Part shown: positions 7,076-14,134 of the stretch, piece after piece
How the letters are laid out: each line of letters opens with the position of its first letter
Numbering within the stretch: position 1 is the first letter of the stretch
Assembly: GCF_019710575.1 (NCBI RefSeq)
Contig: NZ_JAHWFK010000031.1
Coordinates: forward strand, 248,001 to 312,000
DNA length: 64,000 nucleotides
DNA from: Paractinoplanes polyasparticus
Lineage (GTDB): Bacteria > Actinomycetota > Actinomycetes > Mycobacteriales > Micromonosporaceae
Direction of reading: 5' to 3'
Translations under genes and position numbers: made by a program
Notes under the pieces: model-generated
Databases searched by the model: none
Seen by the model: the letters and a program-made list of their open reading frames with translations, nothing else
Told to the model about the DNA's origin: nothing

Positions 7076-9451
7076 CTATCGAGTCGCCGGACGAGGATCC
7101 GGCACTGCCCGCTCGGGTGCGTAGCCGGGCGGCTGCTGAGGCGCCGGCAGCAACGGCTTCAGCGGCACGACGTCGCGCTCCACCGGTTCGCCGGCCGCTA
7201 CCGAGAGGGACTCGTCGTAGAGCCGGAGCGGCAGCCGGGCGCCGTCGCCGTCGCGCACCGTCACCCGTACGGTCCGGTGGCCGGCCTCGACGAGCAGCCG
7301 CAGGCCGTGGTGCCGCAGCCGGAACCGCAGGCCCGTGACCCCCTCGGGCAGCCGGGGGTCCAGGGCGAGCACCCCGTCGCGTTCACGCAGGCCGCCGAAC
7401 CCCTCCACAATGGCCGACCAGGCGCCCGCGAGCGAGGCCAGATGCAGTCCGTGGCCGGTGTTGCCGTGCAGGTCGCGCAGGTCGACGAGGGCGGCTTCGG
7501 AGGCGTAGTCGTGGGCCAGTTCGAGGTGGCCCACCTCGGCGCACATCACAGCCTGGGTGCACGCGGACAGGGACGAGTCGCGGACCGTGATGCGCTCGTA
7601 GTAGTCGACGTTGCGGGCCTTCTGCTCGGCGGTGAACTCCTCGGGCAACCAGTGCATGGCCAGCACCAGGTCGGCCTGCTTGATCACCTGACGGCGGTAG
7701 AGCTGGAAGTACGGCGCGTGCAGCATCAGCGGTTCGCCCGGGTGCTCGCCGGTGAAGGGCCAGGGGGCGTAGCGGGTGAACCCGGTGGACTGCTGGTGCA
7801 CGCCGAGCCGCTTGTCGTACGGCACGTGCGCGGCATCGGCGGCTGCCTGCCACGCTTCGGTCTCGCCCGGCCGTACGCCCAGGCGGGCGGCCAACGCCGG
7901 CCGCCGGGCACAGCCGGCGACGGCCGCGCGCAGGTTGCGGGCCGCCATCAGGTTGGTGAAGACGTTGTCGTCGGCGACCGCGCTGTACTCGTCGGGGCCG
8001 GTGACGCCGTCGACGTGCCAGACGCCGGCGTCGTCGTGGTGGCCGTACGACACCCACAGCCGGGCCGTCTCGACGAGGATCTCGAGGCCGCACTCCTCGT
8101 CCAGCGAGTCGTCGCCGGTGACCTGACGGTAGCGGTCGACGGCGCGGGCGATCACCGCGTTCAGATGCAGCGCCGCGGTGCCGGCGGGCCAGTACGCCGA
8201 GCATTCCTCGCCGTGGATCGTGCGCCACGGGAAGGCGGCGCCGGCCAGCCCCAGCGTGCGGGCCCGGTGCCTTGCCTGGCCGAGGATGCTGTGCCGCCAG
8301 CGCAGCGTGTCGGCGGCGGCGTGCGGGGCGATGTAGGTCAGCAGCGGCAGCACGAAGCCCTCGGTGTCCCAGAAGGCGTGGCCGTCGTAGCCGGGTCCGG
8401 TCAGCCCCTTGGCCCCGATGGCGCGCCGTTCGGCACGGGCACCGGCCTGGAGCACGTGGAACAGGCTGAAGCGGACCGCCTGCTGGAGCACCGGGTCGCC
8501 GTCGACCTCGACATCGGCGGCGTCCCAGAAGTCGTCGAGGTACGCGCGTTGCTCGGCCGCCAAGCCTTCCCAGCCCGCGTAGCGCGCGCCGGTCAGGGCG
8601 CCGGCCACCTGGTCGCGCACGGCTTCCGGCGAGCGGGAGGAACTCCACGCGTAGCCCAGGAACTTGGTGATGCGCAGGCTCTCGCCGGGCTGCAGGACGG
8701 TCACGACGGTGGTGCGGGCCCAGTCCGCGCGGACGTCGGTCTCCTCGTCGTAGTCGCCGGGCGCCTCGACGACATGGTCCATGCCGGCGCCCATCAGCAG
8801 CCGGCTGACCCGGGTGCGGTGCAACAGCACCGCGCCGTGTTGCTCGGTGTCCTGCCCCACCGCTTCGAGCGGGCGGTCGAGCGCGGCCGCGACGCGGGGG
8901 TCGGAGGAGTCGTGGGGCTGTTCCTCGTTGGCCACCAGACCCGACTGCACGGTGATCCGCACTGGTTGGCCGACGGCCTCGACCTCGTAGGCGACGGCGG
9001 CCACCGCCCGCTGGGTGAACGACACCATACGGGAGCTGCGGATCCGCACCCGCCGCCCGGCCGGGGACTCCCAGTCGACGGACCGCCGGAGCACGCCGTC
9101 GCGCAGGTCCAGGATCCGCTCGTGGGCGATCAGCCGGCCGTGCGCCACATGGAACGGCTCGTCGTCGACCAGGAGCCGGATGAGCTTGCCGTCGGTGACG
9201 TTCACGACGGTCTGTCCCTGCTCCGGATAGCCGTAGCCGCCTTCCGGGTAGGGCAGCGGCCGCTGTTCGTAGAACGAGTTGAGGTAGGTGCCGGCGATGA
9301 CGTGGGGCTCGCCCTCGTCGAGGTTGGCCCGGAGCCCGATGTGACCGTTGGCCAGGGCGAACACGGATTCGGACTGGGCGAGCCGGCCGATGCTCAGCGA
9401 GGGCTCGCGCACCTGCCACGGCTCGACCGGGAACAACGCGTCGGCAACCAT
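7076..9451 (-). CDS. Glycoside hydrolase family 65 (maltose/kojibiose/trehalose phosphorylase-type)
   Basis: This 791-residue GH65 protein has the full architecture: an N-terminal beta-sandwich, a linker, an (alpha/alpha)6 barrel and a small C-terminal beta domain. Family signatures include GHAFWDTEGFVLPLL, GAAFPWRTIHGEECS and TGPDEYSAVADDNVFTNLMA, in which Glu488 is the expected general acid. Members phosphorolyse or hydrolyse alpha-glucosides such as maltose, trehalose or kojibiose; the exact sugar cannot be told from sequence by eye. There is no signal peptide, so it is cytoplasmic. It is the first gene of an operon with the GNAT and GrpB-type genes. A strong hairpin upstream separates it from the fasciclin gene. 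Confidence 0.93.
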   Translation of the reverse strand: MVADALFPVEPWQVREPSLSIGRLAQSESVFALANGHIGLRANLDEGEPHVIAGTYLNSFYEQRPLPYPEGGYGYPEQGQTVVNVTDGKLIRLLVDDEPFHVAHGRLIAHERILDLRDGVLRRSVDWESPAGRRVRIRSSRMVSFTQRAVAAVAYEVEAVGQPVRITVQSGLVANEEQPHDSSDPRVAAALDRPLEAVGQDTEQHGAVLLHRTRVSRLLMGAGMDHVVEAPGDYDEETDVRADWARTTVVTVLQPGESLRITKFLGYAWSSSRSPEAVRDQVAGALTGARYAGWEGLAAEQRAYLDDFWDAADVEVDGDPVLQQAVRFSLFHVLQAGARAERRAIGAKGLTGPGYDGHAFWDTEGFVLPLLTYIAPHAAADTLRWRHSILGQARHRARTLGLAGAAFPWRTIHGEECSAYWPAGTAALHLNAVIARAVDRYRQVTGDDSLDEECGLEILVETARLWVSYGHHDDAGVWHVDGVTGPDEYSAVADDNVFTNLMAARNLRAAVAGCARRPALAARLGVRPGETEAWQAAADAAHVPYDKRLGVHQQSTGFTRYAPWPFTGEHPGEPLMLHAPYFQLYRRQVIKQADLVLAMHWLPEEFTAEQKARNVDYYERITVRDSSLSACTQAVMCAEVGHLELAHDYASEAALVDLRDLHGNTGHGLHLASLAGAWSAIVEGFGGLRERDGVLALDPRLPEGVTGLRFRLRHHGLRLLVEAGHRTVRVTVRDGDGARLPLRLYDESLSVAAGEPVERDVVPLKPLLPAPQQPPGYAPERAVPDPRPATR

Positions 9452-9514
9452 TTCACTACCCTCGGGCCTGGCCGGGCCGGGGTCAAACGCTGAAGCCTTC
9501 CGGCTGCCGCGAGC

Positions 9515-9548
9515 GGAGGGGTGGGCGCCGGTGCGCGCCCACCCCTCC
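9515..9548 (-). terminator. Hairpin terminator downstream of the fasciclin gene
   Basis: A perfect 14-bp stem, GGAGGGGTGGGCGC (9515-9528) pairing with 9535-9548, closes a six-base loop. It lies 22 bases past the fasciclin stop codon and upstream of the GH65 start. There is no T-run, as is usual in actinomycetes. Confidence 0.75.
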
Positions 9549-9570
9549 TGCCAGCTTCGGCCGGCCCCGG

Positions 9571-10224
9571 TCAGGGCAGGTTGATCGGGCGGAGCACCCG
9601 GTCGATGCCGTGGGCGATCTGCTTGTTGCCCTTGTTGAGGTCGAAGCGGATCACCCGCGGGTTGCGGTCGCTGCGGTCGGCGTCGATCAGCGCGATCCGT
9701 TTGTGCCAGTGGCCGTAGACGTCGACCTTGATCGTCGAGCCGGCGGCCGTCTTGAGCTTGGCCCCGTCGGCCTTCAGGGCCGCCTTGCGGGTGATCGTGG
9801 CACCCGGGACGACGTGGTAGAGCAGGACCGACTCGACGGTGTTGATGCCGAGTCCGGCGACCGCGGTGAACGCCGCCTTCTCGCCGGGCAGCCGCTTCGA
9901 GTTCTGGATGTCGGCGACCAGCTTCTGGAAGGCGCGGTCGTTGGGCAGGAAGGCGGTGACGGCGGTCTTGCCGTCGGCCAGCACCTTGACCGGGCTGGAC
10001 GGCTTGGCCTTGAGCACCGCCAGCACGGCGGCGGTCAGGATGTCGTAGTCGTAGCCCTTGTGGTCGAAGCCGCTCTTGTCAGCGGTCAGCACCGCGGCGA
10101 GCGACTTCGTGCCCAGCGGCTTGGTCTTGCCGTGCGCGGCGGCCGGGGCGGCGGTGAGAGCGGAGGCGACGATGGCGGCGGTCGCGACGGCGGCGGCGCG
10201 CCGGCCGGCTCGGGTGATCCTCAT
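9571..10224 (-). CDS. Secreted fasciclin-domain protein (MPT70/MPT83-like)
   Basis: A 30-residue Sec signal peptide (AAAVATAAIVASALTAAPAAAH) precedes one fasciclin (FAS1) domain, with the two conserved boxes TAFLPNDRAFQKLV and LYHVVPGATI. There is no lipobox or C-terminal anchor, so the protein should be secreted. FAS1 proteins mediate adhesion at the cell surface. Its promoter (10278-10305) shares the GCATCC-N16-CGAA motif with the sigma factor and DUF4397 promoters. In Mycobacterium tuberculosis the fasciclin antigens MPT70/MPT83 are the main targets of SigK-RskA, and the neighbourhood here matches that regulon. The length, 217 aa, is normal. Confidence 0.9.
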   Translation of the reverse strand: MRITRAGRRAAAVATAAIVASALTAAPAAAHGKTKPLGTKSLAAVLTADKSGFDHKGYDYDILTAAVLAVLKAKPSSPVKVLADGKTAVTAFLPNDRAFQKLVADIQNSKRLPGEKAAFTAVAGLGINTVESVLLYHVVPGATITRKAALKADGAKLKTAAGSTIKVDVYGHWHKRIALIDADRSDRNPRVIRFDLNKGNKQIAHGIDRVLRPINLP

Positions 10225-10277
10225 CTACGTGCGTCCTTCCGGAAACGGGATGGTGGCTGCGTCGCCACCACCCCGTC

Positions 10278-10305
10278 CTTCGCTCCGGTCACGCCGTTTG
10301 GATGC
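10278..10305 (-). promoter_or_regulatory. ECF (SigK-type) promoter of the fasciclin gene
   Basis: On the minus strand GCATCC (10305-10300) is followed after 16 bases by GCGAAG (10283-10278). The same two boxes and spacing occur before the sigma factor gene and before the DUF4397 gene. The known SigK promoter in mycobacteria has -35 CCATCC and -10 CCGAAT, which these resemble. The predicted leader is about 45 bases. Confidence 0.65.
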
Positions 10306-10307
10306 AC

Positions 10308-11036
10308 CTAAGAGGTGAGAGTTCCGCGCAGCAGGCTGCGACCCGAATGGGTGACGTCGCCGTCGTGCGGCTCGTCGCTGATGTCGACCACGCGGTAGCG
10401 GTTGAGGTCGGTGCCCGGGGGCACCGGCAGCACCGCGTCCGGCCGGTCGGTCAGGCTGCCGACGGCCACCATCTTGCCCGGGTCGTCCGGGTCGAGCAGC
10501 CACACCTCGTGGAAGCCCGTGGTCAGCGGCAGATTGTGCACGTCGACCCGCAGCTGCCCGTTGGCCAGCACCCGCACGTCACCGCCCGCGGTCGGCGGCA
10601 CCTCCTTCAACGGCGTCAGCGTCGCCCGGGCCGTCACCGGCCCGTCCTGTTGCCGGCCGGCGAAACGGTCGACGGCCACCGTGCCGGCCACAGCGAGAAC
10701 CGCAGCCGCAGCCGCGGCAATGGTGGGCATCAGCCAGCGTGACCGCGAACGGTCCCGCCGTACGCGTCGTTCCGCCATGTCGATCACCGGTGCGGCCGGC
10801 GCGGCGGGCACGGCCGAACCGGCTATCCCGGCCTCGATGGCCTTCCAGACATGCTCCGGTGGGGGCGGCAGCTCGCGCAGGTCCTGAGCCTGCGAGCCGA
10901 CCTCGGCGACGTGGCGCAGAGCTTGTATCTCGTGGCGGCAGCCCTCGCACTGCGCCAGATGATCGGACTCGTTCAGCTCCTCGATCTCCTCAGAGAGCGC
11001 GAGAAGGACCAGCCGATCGGGATCCAAATGTTGCAC
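10308..11036 (-). CDS. Anti-sigma factor with N-terminal zinc-binding motif (RskA-like)
   Basis: The first ~60 residues hold an anti-sigma domain with the zinc-type motif H-x3-C-x2-C (HLAQCEGCRH). A single transmembrane helix (WLMPTIAAAAAAVLAVAGTV) and an extracytoplasmic RskA-type C-terminal domain ending in a beta-sandwich (GFHEVWLLDPDDPGKMVAVG) follow. It should hold the ECF factor at the membrane until the outer domain receives a signal and is cleaved. I place the start at GTG 11036, preceded by GGGAGG at good spacing, which overlaps the end of the sigma gene by 47 bases. This implies translational coupling, as is usual for such pairs. Confidence 0.88.
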   Translation of the reverse strand: MQHLDPDRLVLLALSEEIEELNESDHLAQCEGCRHEIQALRHVAEVGSQAQDLRELPPPPEHVWKAIEAGIAGSAVPAAPAAPVIDMAERRVRRDRSRSRWLMPTIAAAAAAVLAVAGTVAVDRFAGRQQDGPVTARATLTPLKEVPPTAGGDVRVLANGQLRVDVHNLPLTTGFHEVWLLDPDDPGKMVAVGSLTDRPDAVLPVPPGTDLNRYRVVDISDEPHDGDVTHSGRSLLRGTLTS

Positions 11037-11568
11037 CGTCCACCTCCCAACGGCGTCGCAGGTTGGCCATTCCACGCCGGATATGGCTCTTGACCGTGCC
11101 CAGTGGCAGTCCGGTGACGGTCGCTATCTGGGGATGAGTGAGATCGTCGAAGAACGCCAGTTCCAGTGTGCGTCGCTGTTCGTCGGGCAACCGGCCCAGC
11201 TCGTCGGCGACCACGAGCCGGTCGACGATCCGTTCCGGTGTCTCGTCGGCGTCCGGCGCCGTCTGCTGGGCCTGAACAGTTTCGGTCGTCCGCTGTTCCC
11301 GCGACGCCGACCGCAGGCGGTCGACGGCCTTGCGCCGCGCGATGCCGAGCAGCCAGCCCAGCATCGTGCCGCGTTGCGGATCGAAGCTGTCCCGGCCGGT
11401 CCACGCGGCCACGAATGTCATCTGGGTGACGTCCTCGGAGTCGGCCCGGTTACCCAGCAGGCGCTGAGCCAGATAGAGCACGGCTGATCCGTGCCGCTCG
11501 TACGCCACTCGTAGAGCCGTCTCGTCGCCGGCGCGTAACCGCTCGGCGAGCTCGTCGTCGGAGCTCAT
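10990..11568 (-). CDS. ECF RNA polymerase sigma factor (SigK-like)
   Basis: The protein has sigma-70 region 2 (AVLYLAQRLLGNRADSEDVT and FDPQRGTMLGWLLGIARRKA) and region 4 (LELAFFDDLTHPQIATVTGL then PLGTVKSHIRRGMANLRRRW), about 192 aa. The start is the ATG at 11568, preceded by AAGGAGG. It is followed by an overlapping membrane anti-sigma gene. Its own promoter (11604-11631) carries the same motif as the fasciclin and DUF4397 promoters, so it probably autoregulates. The neighbouring fasciclin gene and the CATCC-type -35 box argue for the SigK group. The inducing signal is unknown. Confidence 0.88.
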   Translation of the reverse strand: MSSDDELAERLRAGDETALRVAYERHGSAVLYLAQRLLGNRADSEDVTQMTFVAAWTGRDSFDPQRGTMLGWLLGIARRKAVDRLRSASREQRTTETVQAQQTAPDADETPERIVDRLVVADELGRLPDEQRRTLELAFFDDLTHPQIATVTGLPLGTVKSHIRRGMANLRRRWEVDGATFGSRSAGPSRAL

Positions 11569-11603
11569 CGACCTCCTTCCCGCGCATAGGGGTTCCACCG
11601 ATG

Positions 11604-11631
11604 GTTCGTTTCCCGGACCCCTGGCGGATGC
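11604..11631 (-). promoter_or_regulatory. ECF (SigK-type) autoregulatory promoter of the sigma gene
   Basis: Minus-strand GCATCC (11631-11626), a 16-base spacer, then ACGAAC (11609-11604). It points toward the sigma/anti-sigma operon with a leader of about 30 bases. It is divergent to and 24 bases away from a second copy serving the DUF4397 gene. Confidence 0.68.
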
Positions 11632-11655
11632 ACCCAAAAGTTTTCTGATCCGGCT

Positions 11656-11683
11656 GCATCCGCCCGCCGACGCCGCGACGAAG
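11656..11683 (+). promoter_or_regulatory. ECF (SigK-type) promoter of the DUF4397/sortase operon
   Basis: GCATCC (11656-11661), a 16-base spacer and ACGAAG (11678-11683). The predicted start point gives a leader of about 38 bases with AGGAGA before the ATG at 11728. This is the third copy of the same promoter motif within 1.4 kb. Confidence 0.68.
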
Positions 11684-11727
11684 GACCGGGCGTACCGAAT
11701 CAACGACGATCACGCACAGGAGATCCG

Positions 11728-12558
11728 ATGCGCATTCTGCCCTTCCGCCGTGCCGCTGCTTTCGGCGCGGTGACCCTGCTGGCCCTCGGCGGCCTCGGGG
11801 CGATGGCCACCTCGCCGGCGTACGCCAAGGCCAACTCGCAGGTGACGGTCGTGCACGGCATCCCAGGACAGGCCGTCGACGTCTACGTCAACGGCGAGAA
11901 GACCGTGCCGAACTTCCAGCCCGGCAAGGTCGCGGGCCCGCTGAGCCTGCCCGCCGGCGAGTACGACATCGCCCTGACCAAGCCCGGCGACGCCATCGGC
12001 AGCGCCCTGCTCAAGGTCGACAACGCCGAGGTGCCGGGCGACGCCAACATCAGCCTGGTCGCCCACCTCAACGCCGAGGGGGAGCCGGCGCTGACCCCGT
12101 TCGTCAACGACACCGCCAAGCTGGCGGCGGGCAAGACCCGGCTCATCGTGCGGCACGCCGCGGCCGCCCCGGCCGTGGACATCCGGGCCGGCGGCGAGCC
12201 GGTCTTCGAGGGCGTGACCAACGGCAAGGAGGGCAAGGCCGACCTGGACGCGGGTACGGTCTCGGCCGACGTCGTGCTGGCCGGCACCGACACCCGGGTG
12301 CTCGGCCCGGCCGACCTCGACCTCAAGGAAGGCACCGCGACCATCGTGTACGCGGTCGGCTCGGCCGAGGACGAGACCCTCGACCTCGTGACGCAGTCGA
12401 TCACCGGGCTGCACTCGGCGCCCGGCGGCGTGCCCAGCGGCGACGGCGGCCGCGCCGACGGCAACGGCAACGGCAACCTGCCGCTGTACGGCGCCGGCGC
12501 CGTGGGCATCCTCCTGGCCCTGTTCGGCCTCGCGCGGCTGGTGACCGGACGTCGATGA
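11728..12558 (+). CDS. Cell-surface DUF4397-domain protein with C-terminal membrane anchor
   Basis: A cleavable signal peptide ending around ATSPAYAK precedes a beta-rich DUF4397 domain (VTVVHGIPGQAVDVYVNGE, then LIVRHAAAAPAVDIRAGG). A Gly/Asn-rich linker follows, then a C-terminal hydrophobic segment ending in Arg-Arg. The order NLPLYGAG - hydrophobic helix - TGRR looks like a sortase sorting signal with a non-canonical LPLYG in place of LPxTG; this is inference. The stop codon overlaps the start of a class F sortase gene (ATGA), and such pairs are common in actinobacteria. It is probably transcribed by the ECF factor next door. The domain's molecular function is unknown. Confidence 0.85.
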   Translation: MRILPFRRAAAFGAVTLLALGGLGAMATSPAYAKANSQVTVVHGIPGQAVDVYVNGEKTVPNFQPGKVAGPLSLPAGEYDIALTKPGDAIGSALLKVDNAEVPGDANISLVAHLNAEGEPALTPFVNDTAKLAAGKTRLIVRHAAAAPAVDIRAGGEPVFEGVTNGKEGKADLDAGTVSADVVLAGTDTRVLGPADLDLKEGTATIVYAVGSAEDETLDLVTQSITGLHSAPGGVPSGDGGRADGNGNGNLPLYGAGAVGILLALFGLARLVTGRR

Positions 12559-13235
12559 ACTCGCATCGCGGCACGCCCCGGACCCGTCCGGGGCGTGCCC
12601 TCACCCTCGTTCTGCTCGGTCTGGCCCTGGCCGTCACCGCGGGCACCGTCGCCTGCCAGTCGCAGCCGGCGGACGACTTCGGCGCCCCGGCCGTCACCAC
12701 TCCCGCGTCCTCGCCGCCTCCGCCGACGGCGGCCGCGGCCGCCGTCGCGATCCAGGACGGCGCGCCGCCGAAGAGCACCGCCGCTGACGTGCCGGCCCGG
12801 CTTCGCATCCCCGCCCTCGACCTCGACGCGACCGTCGACGCCGTCGGCATCGACGCCGCGACCGGCGAGTTCGCCGTCCCGCCGAGCGTCGACCGGGTGG
12901 GCTGGTACCGGTACGGGCCGGGCTTCTCGGCGAAGGCCGGATCCATCGTCGTGGCCGGGCACGTGGACAGCGCGGCCGAGGGCAAGGGCGCCTTCTTCCG
13001 GCTGGGGTCGCTCGAGGCCGGGGACTCCGTGACCCTGACCGGCCCGGGTGGCAAGGAGCGTGTCTTCGAGGTGATCGCCCGCGAGCGGTACCGCAAGACG
13101 GCCATCCCGCTGGACAAGTACTTCGCCCGCGACGGAACGGCCCGGCTCACGCTGATCACCTGCGGCGGGCCGTTCGATCCGAAGACCCGCCACTACCGCG
13201 ACAACGTGGTGATCACGGCCGCCGCCCGCGGGTGA
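12555..13235 (+). CDS. Class F sortase (transpeptidase)
   Basis: A membrane or lipoprotein-like N-terminus (GLALAVTAGTVACQ), a proline-rich linker and a sortase beta-barrel form a 226-residue protein typical of class F. The active-site residues are present: His136 in AGHVD, Cys203 in LITCGGPFD and Arg215 in HYRDN. It should cleave a surface protein sorting signal and attach the protein to peptidoglycan. The upstream, overlapping DUF4397 gene is the likely substrate. A strong hairpin (12570-12599) lies inside the first codons, so either the true start is further down or the hairpin tunes expression relative to the upstream gene. Confidence 0.88.
   Translation: MNSHRGTPRTRPGRALTLVLLGLALAVTAGTVACQSQPADDFGAPAVTTPASSPPPPTAAAAAVAIQDGAPPKSTAADVPARLRIPALDLDATVDAVGIDAATGEFAVPPSVDRVGWYRYGPGFSAKAGSIVVAGHVDSAAEGKGAFFRLGSLEAGDSVTLTGPGGKERVFEVIARERYRKTAIPLDKYFARDGTARLTLITCGGPFDPKTRHYRDNVVITAAARG
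12570..12599 (+). other. Perfect hairpin at the start of the sortase gene
   Basis: GGCACGCCCCGGAC (12570-12583) is followed by two bases and its exact reverse complement (12586-12599). It lies 12 bases after the DUF4397 stop. It resembles an intrinsic terminator without T-run and could reduce read-through into the sortase gene or hinder its translation. Confidence 0.5.
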
Positions 13236-13627
13236 GGCCCCATCGTGGTGGAAGCGACGTTCACCCCGGCGGCGTGCCTGCCACCGTCGGTTCGCAGCTT
13301 GTCCTGATCGATGCGTGTGACCAGGATGCGGTCGGCCGAGTCGCCGCGCAGGCGGCGCTCGACGTCGACGTCGTACAGCGCCAAGGGGATGCTCTGCGCG
13401 CCGGCGACGGCCCGCTGCGGGACCAGAGCGCTCTCCAGGAGCTTGGCGCGGACGCCCTCCACGGTGCCGCTGACGACGGTGTCCGCGGTGTCCGCCATCT
13501 CCTCGACGGAGGCGTAGACCGGACCGTCGAAGTGGGCCATCGGCACCGGCTCGGCCGGGGCGCAGCCGGCGAGCGCCGCGACGGCGACCGCCGCGAGCGG
13601 CAGAATCATGCGTTTCGATCGAATCAT
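13193..13627 (-). CDS. Small lipoprotein, C-terminus apparently truncated
   Basis: The N-terminus is a lipoprotein signal peptide (ILPLAAVAVAALAGC with Cys at the lipobox), followed by a short domain with SVEEMADTADTVVSGTVEGV and IPLALYDVDVERRLRG. Such proteins usually continue with a beta-strand-rich segment after the RILVTRIDQDK region. Here the sequence turns into RHAAGVNVASTTMGPHPR and ends inside the 3' end of the convergent sortase gene, overlapping it by 43 bases. I infer that the 3' end was lost by a deletion, but a short natural form cannot be excluded. The function is unknown. Confidence 0.6.
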   Translation of the reverse strand: MIRSKRMILPLAAVAVAALAGCAPAEPVPMAHFDGPVYASVEEMADTADTVVSGTVEGVRAKLLESALVPQRAVAGAQSIPLALYDVDVERRLRGDSADRILVTRIDQDKLRTDGGRHAAGVNVASTTMGPHPRAAAVITTLSR

Positions 13628-13639
13628 GGCTCGCTCCCC

Positions 13640-14134
13640 TCAGTAGATGTTCTGGACGCCTCGGACGTCGTCCGCCCACGGCGCGGTGCCCGGGCAACCG
13701 AACTTGCCCCGTCCCTGCGCCATGACCGAGGGGCGGCCGCACTCCATCGTGGTGTGGTCGAGTCCGACCGTGTGGCCGAGCTCGTGGATGGCGACGAGCT
13801 TGCGCTCGTGGCCGGAGAAGCCGTCCATGATCCGGCTGTTGAAGTGGACCTGGACGGTCCGGCGCCACGTGTTCGGCGCGTAGCAGCCCTGATCGATGAT
13901 CGTTCCCCAGTAGTCCTCGCTCGTGGAGACCGTCCACGTCTCGACGTTCGCGCCGCTGGTGGCCTCGGCGAACGTGACCGGCGCGCTCGTGCGGTTCCAG
14001 GCGTTCGCGGGGTCGATGGCGGCGTTGCGGTAGACGCCGGTGGACCGCACGACCAGGTCGAGCCTCGGATTGGTGCCCGTGAACAGGGCGCCGGCCCCGG
14101 GGAGCGAAACGGTCAGGCGGGGGAGCGGCGCCAC
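13640..14134 (-). CDS. Matrixin-like zinc metalloprotease, signal peptide region damaged
   Basis: The protein has the metzincin zinc site HELGHTVGLDH (HExxHxxGxxH) in VAIHELGHTVGLDHTTMECG, and a C-terminal WADDVRGVQNIY like other secreted actinobacterial matrixins. The start is unusual: the frame begins with M-A-P-L-P-R-L-T-V-S-L-P-G-A-G-A and lacks the charged and hydrophobic core of a signal peptide, while the LPGAGA just before LFTGTNPRLD looks like the tail of one. The first codons overlap the 3' end of the upstream Gfo/Idh gene by 22 bases. I suspect a small deletion removed the true start and part of the intergenic region. Confidence 0.7.
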   Translation of the reverse strand: MAPLPRLTVSLPGAGALFTGTNPRLDLVVRSTGVYRNAAIDPANAWNRTSAPVTFAEATSGANVETWTVSTSEDYWGTIIDQGCYAPNTWRRTVQVHFNSRIMDGFSGHERKLVAIHELGHTVGLDHTTMECGRPSVMAQGRGKFGCPGTAPWADDVRGVQNIY

